In this document: positions 1 to 5,833 of the stretch, in pieces
How positions within the stretch are numbered: the stretch's first letter is position 1
Layout of the letters: the number at the start of each line of letters is the position of its first letter
NCBI GenBank assembly: GCA_030746455.1
Contig: JASLMQ010000706.1
Location: 1 to 9,458, forward strand
DNA: 9,458 nt
Source of the DNA: Candidatus Latescibacterota bacterium
GTDB lineage: Bacteria; Latescibacterota; UBA2968; GCA-2709665
Direction: 5' to 3'
Notes under the pieces: generated by a model
The model's input: only the letters and a program-made list of their open reading frames with translations
The model's database searches: none
Told to the model about the DNA's origin: nothing
Translations under genes and position numbers: made by a program

Positions 1-1
1 G

Positions 2-1318
2 ACGATCTCCGAGGGCCGGGCCATCTTTGCCTCGGGTTGCTCATTCCCGGAGTTCGCGGAGTCGGAAGACTGGCGTACCGAGGGGGCGCGGCGTCTGCTG
101 GACGATATGGAGGTCCAGGTCCTTCCGGACGGGGCCTCCTACGAGCTCACGCCGGGCTACCAGATGGCCATCGCCTCGTGGTTCCTGGACGCGCTGAAGG
201 TGGCGCGCAAGTTCGACCGACCACTCGACCCCGAGCTGGAGGGCGGCATTCGGCGGATGTACGACTGGTGCGTGTCCATCGGAAGGCCCGACTTCTCCCG
301 CCCGTCGGTCTCCGACGCGGGAAGCACCGATGCCAAGTACCGGGCCGCGCTGACCGATCCTGGCCGACTGCTGGGCAACGCCGCCGCCGTGTGGGTTGGA
401 ACGGAAGGTCAGGAGGGCGAGCCGCCCGAGTACACGTCTGCCGCGCGGCAGGACTCGGGGTACTTCGCGATGCGGAGCGGGTGGGACCTCGATGCGCGCT
501 ACCTGCTGTTCGAGGGCGGCCCGTTCGGTCGGTTCCATCAGCACGAGGACATGCTCAGCATCGACGTGTATGCCTATGGGACGCCGTTCATCGTCGATCC
601 GGGCATCACGTCGTACTACCCGAACCCGTGGACGACCTTCTACCGAACCACCGAGGCCCACAACACGGTGCTCGTCGACGGCTGCGGCCAGGAACGTCGC
701 GTCCAGAGCATCCCGGAATGGGTGGAGAGCGCACGCGAGCGCACGGTCTGGCGCTCCGATGCCGCGCGCGATGTGGCGGTGGCCACGTTCGACGGGCCCT
801 ACGCAGGGCTCGACGCCGAGGTCCGCCACCGCAGGGCCGTGATGTTCGTGAAGCCCGACTACTTCATCGTCTTCGACGAGCTGCTGGGCGAAGGACATCA
901 CGTGTACGAAGCGCTCTTCCACTTCATGCCCTTTCGCGTACTGATCGACCCGGTGACGAGGGCCGTGCGCACGGGACGGATGAGAGCCCCCAATATCGAG
1001 ATCTTGCCGCTGGTTCGGATGACGCCGCGCCTGGTGTGCGGACAGAACGATCCCGTCCAGGGCTGGTTGGCGCTCAGCGGACAGGACGTGCCCGCGCCTG
1101 TGGCGATCTACAAGAAGCGGGCGAAGCTGCCCTTCCGAACGGGCTACATCATCTATCCCTTCGGGTCGGATCGGGTGACCGCGGAGGTCTCGGCGAAGGT
1201 CACGAAGCGCGGGGATGTGTGGACCCTGCGGATCCACAGGCCGGATGGCGAGGTCGATCGTGTGAAGATCGATTGGGCATCTGGACAGGGCCCGGACCTG
1301 GCTTCCAACCAGAGATAG
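2..1318 (+). CDS. Heparinase II/III-family polysaccharide lyase, 5'-truncated
   Basis: The reading frame is open from base 2 to the TAG at 1316-1318, so the start lies outside the window; about 438 residues are visible. Families of this type (PL12, PL15, PL17, PL21) cleave uronic-acid-containing polysaccharides by beta-elimination, usually in the periplasm or outside the cell. The first part matches the end of the alpha/alpha toroid, including an E-L-T-P-G-Y segment (bases 140-160) whose Tyr is the likely catalytic residue; many relatives have His after it, here it is Gln. The rest is the beta-sandwich domain, with the hallmark F-H-Q-H-E-D motif at 533-550, then Y-A-Y-G-T-P, V-D-P-G and A-H-N-T-V at 656-670. 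The substrate (heparan-like, alginate-like or other) cannot be read from this fragment. A signal peptide cannot be judged because the N-terminus is missing. The next gene starts 30 bp downstream, suggesting an operon. Confidence 0.88.
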   Translation, partial: TISEGRAIFASGCSFPEFAESEDWRTEGARRLLDDMEVQVLPDGASYELTPGYQMAIASWFLDALKVARKFDRPLDPELEGGIRRMYDWCVSIGRPDFSRPSVSDAGSTDAKYRAALTDPGRLLGNAAAVWVGTEGQEGEPPEYTSAARQDSGYFAMRSGWDLDARYLLFEGGPFGRFHQHEDMLSIDVYAYGTPFIVDPGITSYYPNPWTTFYRTTEAHNTVLVDGCGQERRVQSIPEWVESARERTVWRSDAARDVAVATFDGPYAGLDAEVRHRRAVMFVKPDYFIVFDELLGEGHHVYEALFHFMPFRVLIDPVTRAVRTGRMRAPNIEILPLVRMTPRLVCGQNDPVQGWLALSGQDVPAPVAIYKKRAKLPFRTGYIIYPFGSDRVTAEVSAKVTKRGDVWTLRIHRPDGEVDRVKIDWASGQGPDLASNQR

Positions 1319-1348
1319 ACCAAAGGACAACCAACCAGGAGGTCTGCG

Positions 1349-2080
1349 ATGGCGAAACAAAGCGAAAAACAGATGCTGGTGGCACTGAAGGGATTCGATA
1401 CGCCCTCGATCACCAACGTCGTGGCGACCTACCCCGGGAATCCTCTGTGCCTGGGGCTCTACAACCCGTGGACCGAGAACTGGTACACCGACCAGACGAT
1501 TCGCTGCATGTATCCCGAGCTGGGGCGGCTGGCGGGCTACGCGGTGACGTGCGTGTTCGGGCTTCCGGATCCCAATTACAGCGGCCTCACCTTCATGGAT
1601 GTGGTGGATGCCCTGGACGCATCGAAGAAGCCCACGATCCTGGTGTTCCAGCAAAAGTTCCCGCCCGAGATCGCCGGCAAGGTCGGGCTGTCAGGCGGGA
1701 ACATGACCTCGATGATGAAGGCCGTGGGGTGCGTGGGCGCCATTTCCAACGGTCCTTCGAGGGACATCGACGAGATCCGGCCGATGGAGTTCCAGTATAT
1801 GCTGAGCGGGGTGACCGCGGGTCACGGAGCGATGGCTGTGCACGGCGTGAACGTTCCCGTGACCGTCGGCGGGATGGATGTGAGCCCGGGCGAGATCATC
1901 CACATGGATGAGAACGGGGCCTGCAAGTTCCCTGCGGACAAGCTCAAGGCGGTGCTGAAGAACGTGAAGGCCCTGCAGAAGGAGGAAGAGGCCAGGATCG
2001 GAGCGCTGCAGAAGGCCAAGAGTGCCGCGGAGGTGCGGGAGATCATGAGTGGGCACACCTACGCCAAGAAGAAGAAGTAG
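1349..2080 (+). CDS. RraA-family protein (HMG aldolase / oxaloacetate decarboxylase-like)
   Basis: This 243-residue protein belongs to the RraA/demethylmenaquinone methyltransferase-like fold, whose enzymatic members are class II pyruvate aldolases such as 4-hydroxy-4-methyl-2-oxoglutarate aldolase. Visible family signatures are G-G-N-M-T-S near residues 116-121, the G-A-I-S-N-G-P-S-R-D segment at 130-139 (Arg138 and Asp139 correspond to the conserved substrate- and metal-binding pair), V-G-G-M-D-V-S-P-G-E at 173-182 and D-E-N-G-A at 187-191. The protein is longer than E. coli RraA (about 160 residues). The extra sequence includes a charged C-terminal helix that ends in four lysines. An ideal AGGAGGT ribosome binding site lies at 1337-1343, 5 bases before the ATG. 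It follows the lyase gene by 30 bp, so a role in breaking down a keto-acid derived from uronates is plausible but inferred. True RraA RNase E inhibitors lack the aldolase role; this context favours metabolism. Confidence 0.85.
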   Translation: MAKQSEKQMLVALKGFDTPSITNVVATYPGNPLCLGLYNPWTENWYTDQTIRCMYPELGRLAGYAVTCVFGLPDPNYSGLTFMDVVDALDASKKPTILVFQQKFPPEIAGKVGLSGGNMTSMMKAVGCVGAISNGPSRDIDEIRPMEFQYMLSGVTAGHGAMAVHGVNVPVTVGGMDVSPGEIIHMDENGACKFPADKLKAVLKNVKALQKEEEARIGALQKAKSAAEVREIMSGHTYAKKKK

Positions 2081-2125
2081 GGGACAGGGGGGCCGGGATC
2101 CAGGAGCGAAGGTATCCCAATTCCC

Positions 2126-2154
2126 TTGACAAATACCTCCTACTTGTCTATATC
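2126..2154 (+). promoter_or_regulatory. Sigma70-type promoter for the XRE regulator gene
   Basis: A perfect -35 hexamer TTGACA (2126-2131) is followed by a 17-base spacer and a -10 hexamer TATATC (2149-2154, 4 of 6 consensus bases). Transcription would start near 2161, giving a leader of about 45 bases before the ATG at 2206. The region is noticeably AT-richer than its surroundings. The spacer holds the palindrome annotated separately, so the promoter is probably repressible. Confidence 0.72.
2128..2148 (+). promoter_or_regulatory. Candidate operator: palindrome filling the promoter spacer
   Basis: Left arm GACAAATA (2128-2135) and right arm TACTTGTC (2141-2148) are inverted copies that differ at one of 8 positions, separated by CCTCC. 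The 21-bp dyad overlaps the -35 hexamer and ends directly before the -10 hexamer. A protein dimer bound here would exclude RNA polymerase. The obvious candidate ligand is the XRE protein encoded 58 bp downstream, since small XRE regulators commonly repress themselves through such sites. Binding by this protein is inferred. Confidence 0.6.
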
Positions 2155-2205
2155 GATTTGCATCCTGCAAACCCCCAACCTTCACAAGGAGTGAGACGCA
2201 CCCCC

Positions 2206-2613
2206 ATGCAGATCTACCAGCGAATACGGGCCCTTAGAAAGGCCAAGGGCGTCCTCGCCAAGGATGTGGCTCAGGAGATCGGGGTTTCCGCGTCGGCCTA
2301 CGCGCTGCTCGAGACGGGCCAGCGGCGGATGCGAGCCGAGCACGTCGAGAAGATCTCCAAAGCCCTTCACGTCTCCATTGCCGAGCTCTACGGCGAGACC
2401 CCCACGCAAGTTCGAAAAGACGTGAAGCGGGGGAAGGGCAAACACCTTCGGCTGATCAACACGCCGGAGCTCAGAGAGCGGCTCCGGCCGATCCTGGGCG
2501 ATCAAACCGACGAAGCCGTGCAGTGCTTCGAGCTGTGGATCCGGGCGCCGAAGGGGCTTCGGGACGCCCTCGTAGCCGGAGGGGTCGAGGAGGGGACGCA
2601 GAGCAGCCGCTGA
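2206..2613 (+). CDS. XRE-family helix-turn-helix transcriptional regulator
   Basis: This 135-residue protein has an N-terminal Cro/C1-type (HTH_3) DNA-binding domain at about residues 6-62. Recognisable parts are I-R-A-L-R-K-A-K-G, the helix-turn-helix K-D-V-A-Q-E-I-G-V-S-A-S-A-Y-A-L-L-E-T-G-Q-R-R and the closing S-I-A-E-L-Y-G-E. Residues 63-135 form a basic linker followed by a charged helical tail with no domain I recognise; it may serve dimerisation or ligand sensing. The ATG at 2206 is chosen because AAGGAG at 2186-2191 precedes it, although the 14-base spacing is long. An in-frame GTG at 2191 overlaps that ribosome binding site, and an ATG at 2158 lies at or before the predicted transcription start. 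The palindrome in its promoter suggests autoregulation. The response-regulator gene follows after 41 bp, probably on the same transcript. Confidence 0.87.
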   Translation: MQIYQRIRALRKAKGVLAKDVAQEIGVSASAYALLETGQRRMRAEHVEKISKALHVSIAELYGETPTQVRKDVKRGKGKHLRLINTPELRERLRPILGDQTDEAVQCFELWIRAPKGLRDALVAGGVEEGTQSSR

Positions 2614-2654
2614 ACGAGGAGGCCTCTAGCCGGGCCCCGAAAGGGAGATGCCTC

Positions 2655-3014
2655 GTGTCCAGCATTTTGGTGATCGACGACGATGAGACGATCCGTACTC
2701 TGATCCGAGACCTGATCCAGTCCGACGGGCACGACGTTGCCGAGGCCGGCGACGGCGTGGAGGGCCTCGAGCGCTTCAGGGAGAATCCCTGCGACCTGGT
2801 GATCGTCGATCTGGCCATGCCGAGGATGTCGGGCAGCCAGGTCGTGGAGGTGCTCAGGAGAGAGGCCCCCGAGACACGGATCATCGTGCTGACCGCCTAC
2901 CTGAGCCGCGCGACGGATACAGTGGGTGCACTGGGAGTCGATCGGGTCTTCCTCAAGCCCGCCAGACTCCACGAGCTTCTCGCGGCAGTGCAGGAGCTGG
3001 TGGGGGAAACCTGA
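2655..3014 (+). CDS. Stand-alone receiver-domain response regulator (CheY-like)
   Basis: The 119-residue product is a single REC domain with no output domain. The acidic pocket is Asp8-Asp9-Asp10, the phosphoacceptor is Asp52 in V-D-L-A-M-P-R-M-S-G, the switch Thr is Thr80 in V-L-T-A, and the conserved Lys is Lys101 in F-L-K-P. All essential residues are present, so it should be phosphorylatable. The GTG at 2655 is taken as start because AAAGGGAG at 2640-2647 sits 7 bases upstream and the family's usual N-terminus begins right there. A longer frame from ATG 2523 would overlap the XRE gene and add an Arg/Gly/Pro-rich stretch typical of out-of-frame translation. The ATG at 2648 is in another frame and soon stops. 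No histidine kinase is in the window, so its partner is unknown; it probably acts by protein-protein contact. Confidence 0.88.
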   Translation: MSSILVIDDDETIRTLIRDLIQSDGHDVAEAGDGVEGLERFRENPCDLVIVDLAMPRMSGSQVVEVLRREAPETRIIVLTAYLSRATDTVGALGVDRVFLKPARLHELLAAVQELVGET

Positions 3015-3057
3015 CCGGAGGCACTCCTCGCGTACGGTGTCGTGAAGGGAGGCAAGC

Positions 3058-3192
3058 ATGGCCTTGAGAATCGTGGCTGCGGTCCTGACCCTTGTCGTGA
3101 CCGCATTCTTCTACCTGCCCCCGCTCCTGTTCTGGCTGCGGGATCGGAAGACGAAGTCCAAGCCTTCCCGGAAGACCGGTCTCTTCCGGTAG
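3058..3192 (+). CDS. Small single-pass membrane protein, 44 aa
   Basis: This short gene encodes 44 residues. Residues 4-26 are strongly hydrophobic (runs such as I-V-A-A-V-L-T-L-V-V and F-F-Y-L-P-P-L-L-F-W-L), followed by a basic tail rich in Lys and Arg (residues 28-44). The charge pattern predicts one transmembrane helix with the C-terminus in the cytoplasm. A very good ribosome binding site, AAGGGAGG (3045-3052), lies 5 bases before the ATG. The gene sits 43 bp after the response regulator and 46 bp before the sulfatase, the same spacing seen between its neighbours. I recognise no family. It may be a membrane anchor or a partner of the regulator, but that is speculation. Confidence 0.68.
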   Translation: MALRIVAAVLTLVVTAFFYLPPLLFWLRDRKTKSKPSRKTGLFR

Positions 3193-3238
3193 GATGTCGT
3201 GCGCAGGAAGACTCAGGTTGGGAGCTGAGAGGCCGCCC

Positions 3239-4660
3239 GTGACGAGACCCAACATCATCTACATCCTGGCCGATGACATGGGCTATGGGGACATGGGGTG
3301 CAACAACCCCGATTCCAAGATCCCCACCCCCAATCTGGATCGGCTGGCCGCTGGAGGCATGCGGTTCACCGATGCCCACGCCCCCTCCAGCGTGTGCAGC
3401 CCGAGCCGGTACGCGGTGCTCACGGGACGGTATGCCTGGCGCACGCGGCTGAAGAAGGGCGTGCTGTGGCCGTGGGATCCTCCCCTGATCGGGCCGAGCG
3501 ACCTCACCGTGGCCGAGTTCCTGCGCCGCAATGGATATCGGACGGCCTGCGTGGGCAAGTGGCATCTGGGGTGGGACTGGGCAACGCTCGACGGGCAGCC
3601 GGCCGACCGGGGCGCCGAGTATGGCGTGTACGACGCAACCCTTCGTCACACGTTGGGTAAGAACATCGACTACACGAAGCCGATGCGCGGCGGGCCGATC
3701 GACTGTGGCTTCGACACCTACTTCGGCGAAGACGTGCCCAACTTCCCACCGTACACGTGGTTCGAGCAGGACCGGCTGGTAGCCCAGCCGGCAGAGGAGA
3801 AGCCCGACGAGATGTTCGGCTGCCCCGGGGCCATGGCGCCGGGGTGGACGCTCGAGCAGGTGATGCCCGAGATCACGCGCCGCGCGGTCCGCGTCATCGA
3901 GGAGTCGACGGAAGAGCCCTTCTTTCTGTACTTCCCGTTGACCGCACCCCACACCCCGATCGCGCCGCTCCCGGAGTTCGAGGGGATGAGCGGTGCCGGC
4001 GCCTACGGCGACTACGTGTGCGAGGTGGACTGGTGCGTCGGCGAGGTGATGGCCGCTCTGGAGCGGCGAGGCATCGCAGACAACACGCTTCTGATCTTCA
4101 CCAGCGACAACGGCCCCGAGAAGACTGCCTACGAACGGATCCGGGAACACGGACACACCAGCATGGCGCACCTCCGGGGACTCAAGCGGGACACGTGGGA
4201 GGGAGGACACCGCGTTCCCTTCATCGCACGCTTGCCCGGGGTGATTCCGGCCGGCAGCCAGTGCGGCCAACTCACGGTCCTGGCGGATCTCATGGGCACA
4301 TGCGCCGACCTGCTCGACGCCGAGCTCCCGTTCGGAGCCGCGGACGACAGTGTGAGCATCCTGCCGCTGCTCCAGGGCAAGGACGTCGCCGTCCGGTCGT
4401 TCGCCGTGCACCACAGCAGCACGGGCCGGTTCGCCATCCGGAAGGGATGCTGGGTCTTCATCGACGCGCCGAGCGGCGACGAGAACCAGGAGCCCCAGTG
4501 GCTCAAGGACCAGCGGCGATACTCGGAGCACGACGATCCCGGGGAGCTGTTCAACCTCGAAGAGGACATTTCGGAACGAGAGAATCGGTACCGAGACCAT
4601 CCCGAGATCGTGAGGGAGTTGTCCGCGCTACTGGATGAAGTCAAGCGCCGAGGGAGGTAG
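3239..4660 (+). CDS. Type I (formylglycine-dependent) sulfatase, arylsulfatase A-like
   Basis: The 473-residue protein is a full-length member of the S1 sulfatase family, which hydrolyses sulfate esters on carbohydrates or aryl compounds. The maturation motif is C-S-P-S-R at residues 53-57; Cys53 would be converted to formylglycine by a separate maturation enzyme not found here. Calcium ligands are Asp12, Asp13, Asp290 and Asn291. Other expected catalytic residues are Arg57, Lys107 and His109 (G-K-W-H-L-G), His238 and Lys316. The C-terminal D-P-G-E-L-F-N-L-E-E-D segment is typical. The GTG at 3239 is preferred because the family normally begins with T-R-P-N-I-I-Y-I-L-A-D-D and GAGAGG lies at 3227-3232; an in-frame ATG at 3194 would add 15 residues and has no proper ribosome binding site. 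Neither start gives a signal peptide, so the enzyme may act in the cytoplasm on imported sugars. Confidence 0.95.
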   Translation: MTRPNIIYILADDMGYGDMGCNNPDSKIPTPNLDRLAAGGMRFTDAHAPSSVCSPSRYAVLTGRYAWRTRLKKGVLWPWDPPLIGPSDLTVAEFLRRNGYRTACVGKWHLGWDWATLDGQPADRGAEYGVYDATLRHTLGKNIDYTKPMRGGPIDCGFDTYFGEDVPNFPPYTWFEQDRLVAQPAEEKPDEMFGCPGAMAPGWTLEQVMPEITRRAVRVIEESTEEPFFLYFPLTAPHTPIAPLPEFEGMSGAGAYGDYVCEVDWCVGEVMAALERRGIADNTLLIFTSDNGPEKTAYERIREHGHTSMAHLRGLKRDTWEGGHRVPFIARLPGVIPAGSQCGQLTVLADLMGTCADLLDAELPFGAADDSVSILPLLQGKDVAVRSFAVHHSSTGRFAIRKGCWVFIDAPSGDENQEPQWLKDQRRYSEHDDPGELFNLEEDISERENRYRDHPEIVRELSALLDEVKRRGR

Positions 4661-4706
4661 GGGAGCGACCGTCCCCGTTACTCGCACCATACAAGGAGCT
4701 GGACCC

Positions 4707-5519
4707 ATGACCGACAGCGCCGAAACGAGATCTATGGCCCTCTTCTGCGATTTCGAGAACATCGCACTGGGGGTGCGGGATGCGAACTACGCCGAGTTCG
4801 ACATCGGCAAGGTGCTGGAACGCCTCCTGCTGAAGGGCAACATCGTGGTGAAGAAGGCCTACTGCGACTGGGCGAGGTACAAGGAGTTCAAGCCCTCCAT
4901 GCACGAGGCCTCCTTCGAGCTGATCGAGATCCCCCACGTGCGACAGTCGGGCAAGAACTCGGCGGACATCCGCATGGTCGTAGACGCGCTGGACCTGTGC
5001 TACACCAAGGAGCACGTCGACACCTTCGTGGTCATCAGCGGGGACTCCGATTTCTCGCCTCTGGTGAGCAAGTTGCGCGAGAACGACAAGACCGTGATCG
5101 GCGTGGGAGTGAAGAACTCGACCTCAGATCTGCTGATGGCCAACTGCGACGAGTTCATCTACTACGACGACCTCGTGGAGCGCAAGAAGGCTCGCGCGAA
5201 GAAGCCGGCAGCGAAGGGCGCAAAGAAGACGAAGAAGGCGAAGAAGGGAAAGGGTGCTCAGAGCGCGGAGGACAAGAAGCAGGAGGCCTGTCACCTGGTC
5301 GTCGAGACCTACGAAGACCTGCTGGAGGAGCGCGGCGGTGAGGAGCTGATCTGGGGGTCGATGATCAAGCAGACACTCAAGCGCCAGAAACCGGGGTTCA
5401 GCGAGGCCACCTATGGCTTCCGCTCCTTTGGGGAACTGCTCGAGGATGCCCAGTCGCGGGGATTCCTCAAGCTGGAGCGGGACAAGAGGTCGGGCGGCTT
5501 CATCTTGAGAGGCGCGTAG
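4707..5519 (+). CDS. NYN-domain protein with C-terminal LOTUS/OST-HTH domain (LabA/DUF88-like)
   Basis: The 270-residue protein has an N-terminal NYN (PIN-like) nuclease fold, residues 10-157. The acidic residues expected in the active site are present: Asp15 in F-C-D-F-E-N-I, Asp87 in N-S-A-D-I-R-M, Asp93, and Asp113/Asp115 in S-G-D-S-D-F-S-P-L. A linker of about 30 residues (159-192) is extremely rich in Lys and Ala and probably binds nucleic acid. Residues 197-269 match an OST-HTH/LOTUS winged-helix domain (W-G-S-M-I-K-Q-T-L-K-R-Q-K-P-G-F, then Y-G-F-R-S-F-G-E-L-L), known to bind RNA. The likely role is RNA processing or decay; no substrate can be read. ATG 4707 is chosen from AAGGAG at 4693-4698; a longer frame from 4635 overlaps the sulfatase gene. 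It starts 46 bp after the sulfatase, though no metabolic link is evident. Confidence 0.9.
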   Translation: MTDSAETRSMALFCDFENIALGVRDANYAEFDIGKVLERLLLKGNIVVKKAYCDWARYKEFKPSMHEASFELIEIPHVRQSGKNSADIRMVVDALDLCYTKEHVDTFVVISGDSDFSPLVSKLRENDKTVIGVGVKNSTSDLLMANCDEFIYYDDLVERKKARAKKPAAKGAKKTKKAKKGKGAQSAEDKKQEACHLVVETYEDLLEERGGEELIWGSMIKQTLKRQKPGFSEATYGFRSFGELLEDAQSRGFLKLERDKRSGGFILRGA

Positions 5520-5728
5520 GCGATGTAGAAGTCAAGAGCCTGGACCACCCCACTTCGGGGCAGCGAAACGCCGCTTCCACCTACGCACCTGGCGGTGCTT
5601 CGGCGGACAGGTCGAGGGGCAGGCAGAGGGGACCGAGAACATAGAGAGAAGCAGGACAACTGGGGGAGAGGCGTGGGTAGGTGGGAGGATGGTGGTCAAG
5701 GGCGGCGCTGAGTGCCAGGCCCGAGCGC

Positions 5729-5769
5729 AAGGCAGATAGTAGCAGGGATCACGGAGGGAAGGCAGATAG
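5729..5769 (+). repeat. Imperfect 30-bp-period direct repeat
   Basis: The 11-mer AAGGCAGATAG occurs at 5729-5739 and again, identically, at 5759-5769. The likeness continues past the 11-mer, with 18 of 22 bases matching when 5729-5750 is set against 5759-5780. The second copy runs directly into the strong hairpin at 5769-5791. This looks like a degenerate duplication of one repetitive element. Confidence 0.6.
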
Positions 5770-5791
5770 GGGCACGGGTCTCCCGTGCCCC
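5769..5791 (+). repeat. Perfect 10-bp-stem hairpin (REP-like palindrome)
   Basis: GGGGCACGGG (5769-5778) pairs perfectly with CCCGTGCCCC (5782-5791) around the loop TCT. The stem is very GC-rich and would be extremely stable. The following bases are GAATCCTG, with no T-run, so it is not a classical intrinsic terminator. It ends 42 bases before the ATG of the hydrolase gene. It resembles REP-type intergenic palindromes of the form GGGGCACGG...CCGTGCCCC. It might also shield the mRNA 5' end or affect translation. Confidence 0.7.
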
Positions 5792-5833
5792 GAATCCTGT
5801 TGCGTGACACGCACCAGAGGGGAACCCACAGAT

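Larger units (their letters stand above)
5520..5833. other. 314-bp intergenic region
   Basis: No convincing gene is present in either direction; short frames here have no ribosome binding site or recognisable composition. The first part (5520-5700) is purine-rich on the + strand and shows only weak hairpins, such as CCCC at 5548-5551 with GGGG at 5557-5560, none with a T-tract. The second part holds the repeated 11-mer and the strong hairpin described separately. No good promoter was recognised, though one for the downstream hydrolase operon would be expected here. Confidence 0.6.

Noticed and set aside
37..1911. Long plus-strand open frame of 624 codons, and a minus-strand frame at 41-1654
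   Set aside because: Both overlap the heparinase and RraA-family genes, lack domain motifs, and are explained by third-position GC bias.
2095..2118. Hairpin terminator after the RraA-family gene (GGGAT...ATCCC)
   Set aside because: Only 5 paired bases around a 14-base loop and no T-tract.
2191..2193. In-frame GTG start for the XRE regulator
   Set aside because: It overlaps the only ribosome binding site; the ATG at 2206 gives the usual family N-terminus.
3194..3238. Upstream ATG start for the sulfatase
   Set aside because: It overlaps the region just after the small membrane gene, has no spaced ribosome binding site, and adds residues not typical of the family.
2897..4600. Long minus-strand open frame of 567 codons
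   Set aside because: It runs opposite to the receiver, membrane-protein and sulfatase genes, which have clear family motifs. Its protein is an Arg/Gly/His-rich mix typical of antisense frames in GC-rich DNA.
3757..4638. Plus-strand frame of 293 codons inside the sulfatase
   Set aside because: Arg/His/Gly-rich out-of-frame shadow of a gene with complete catalytic motifs.
5769..5791. Intrinsic terminator
   Set aside because: The hairpin is strong but no T-run follows, and it lies just upstream of a gene rather than after one.
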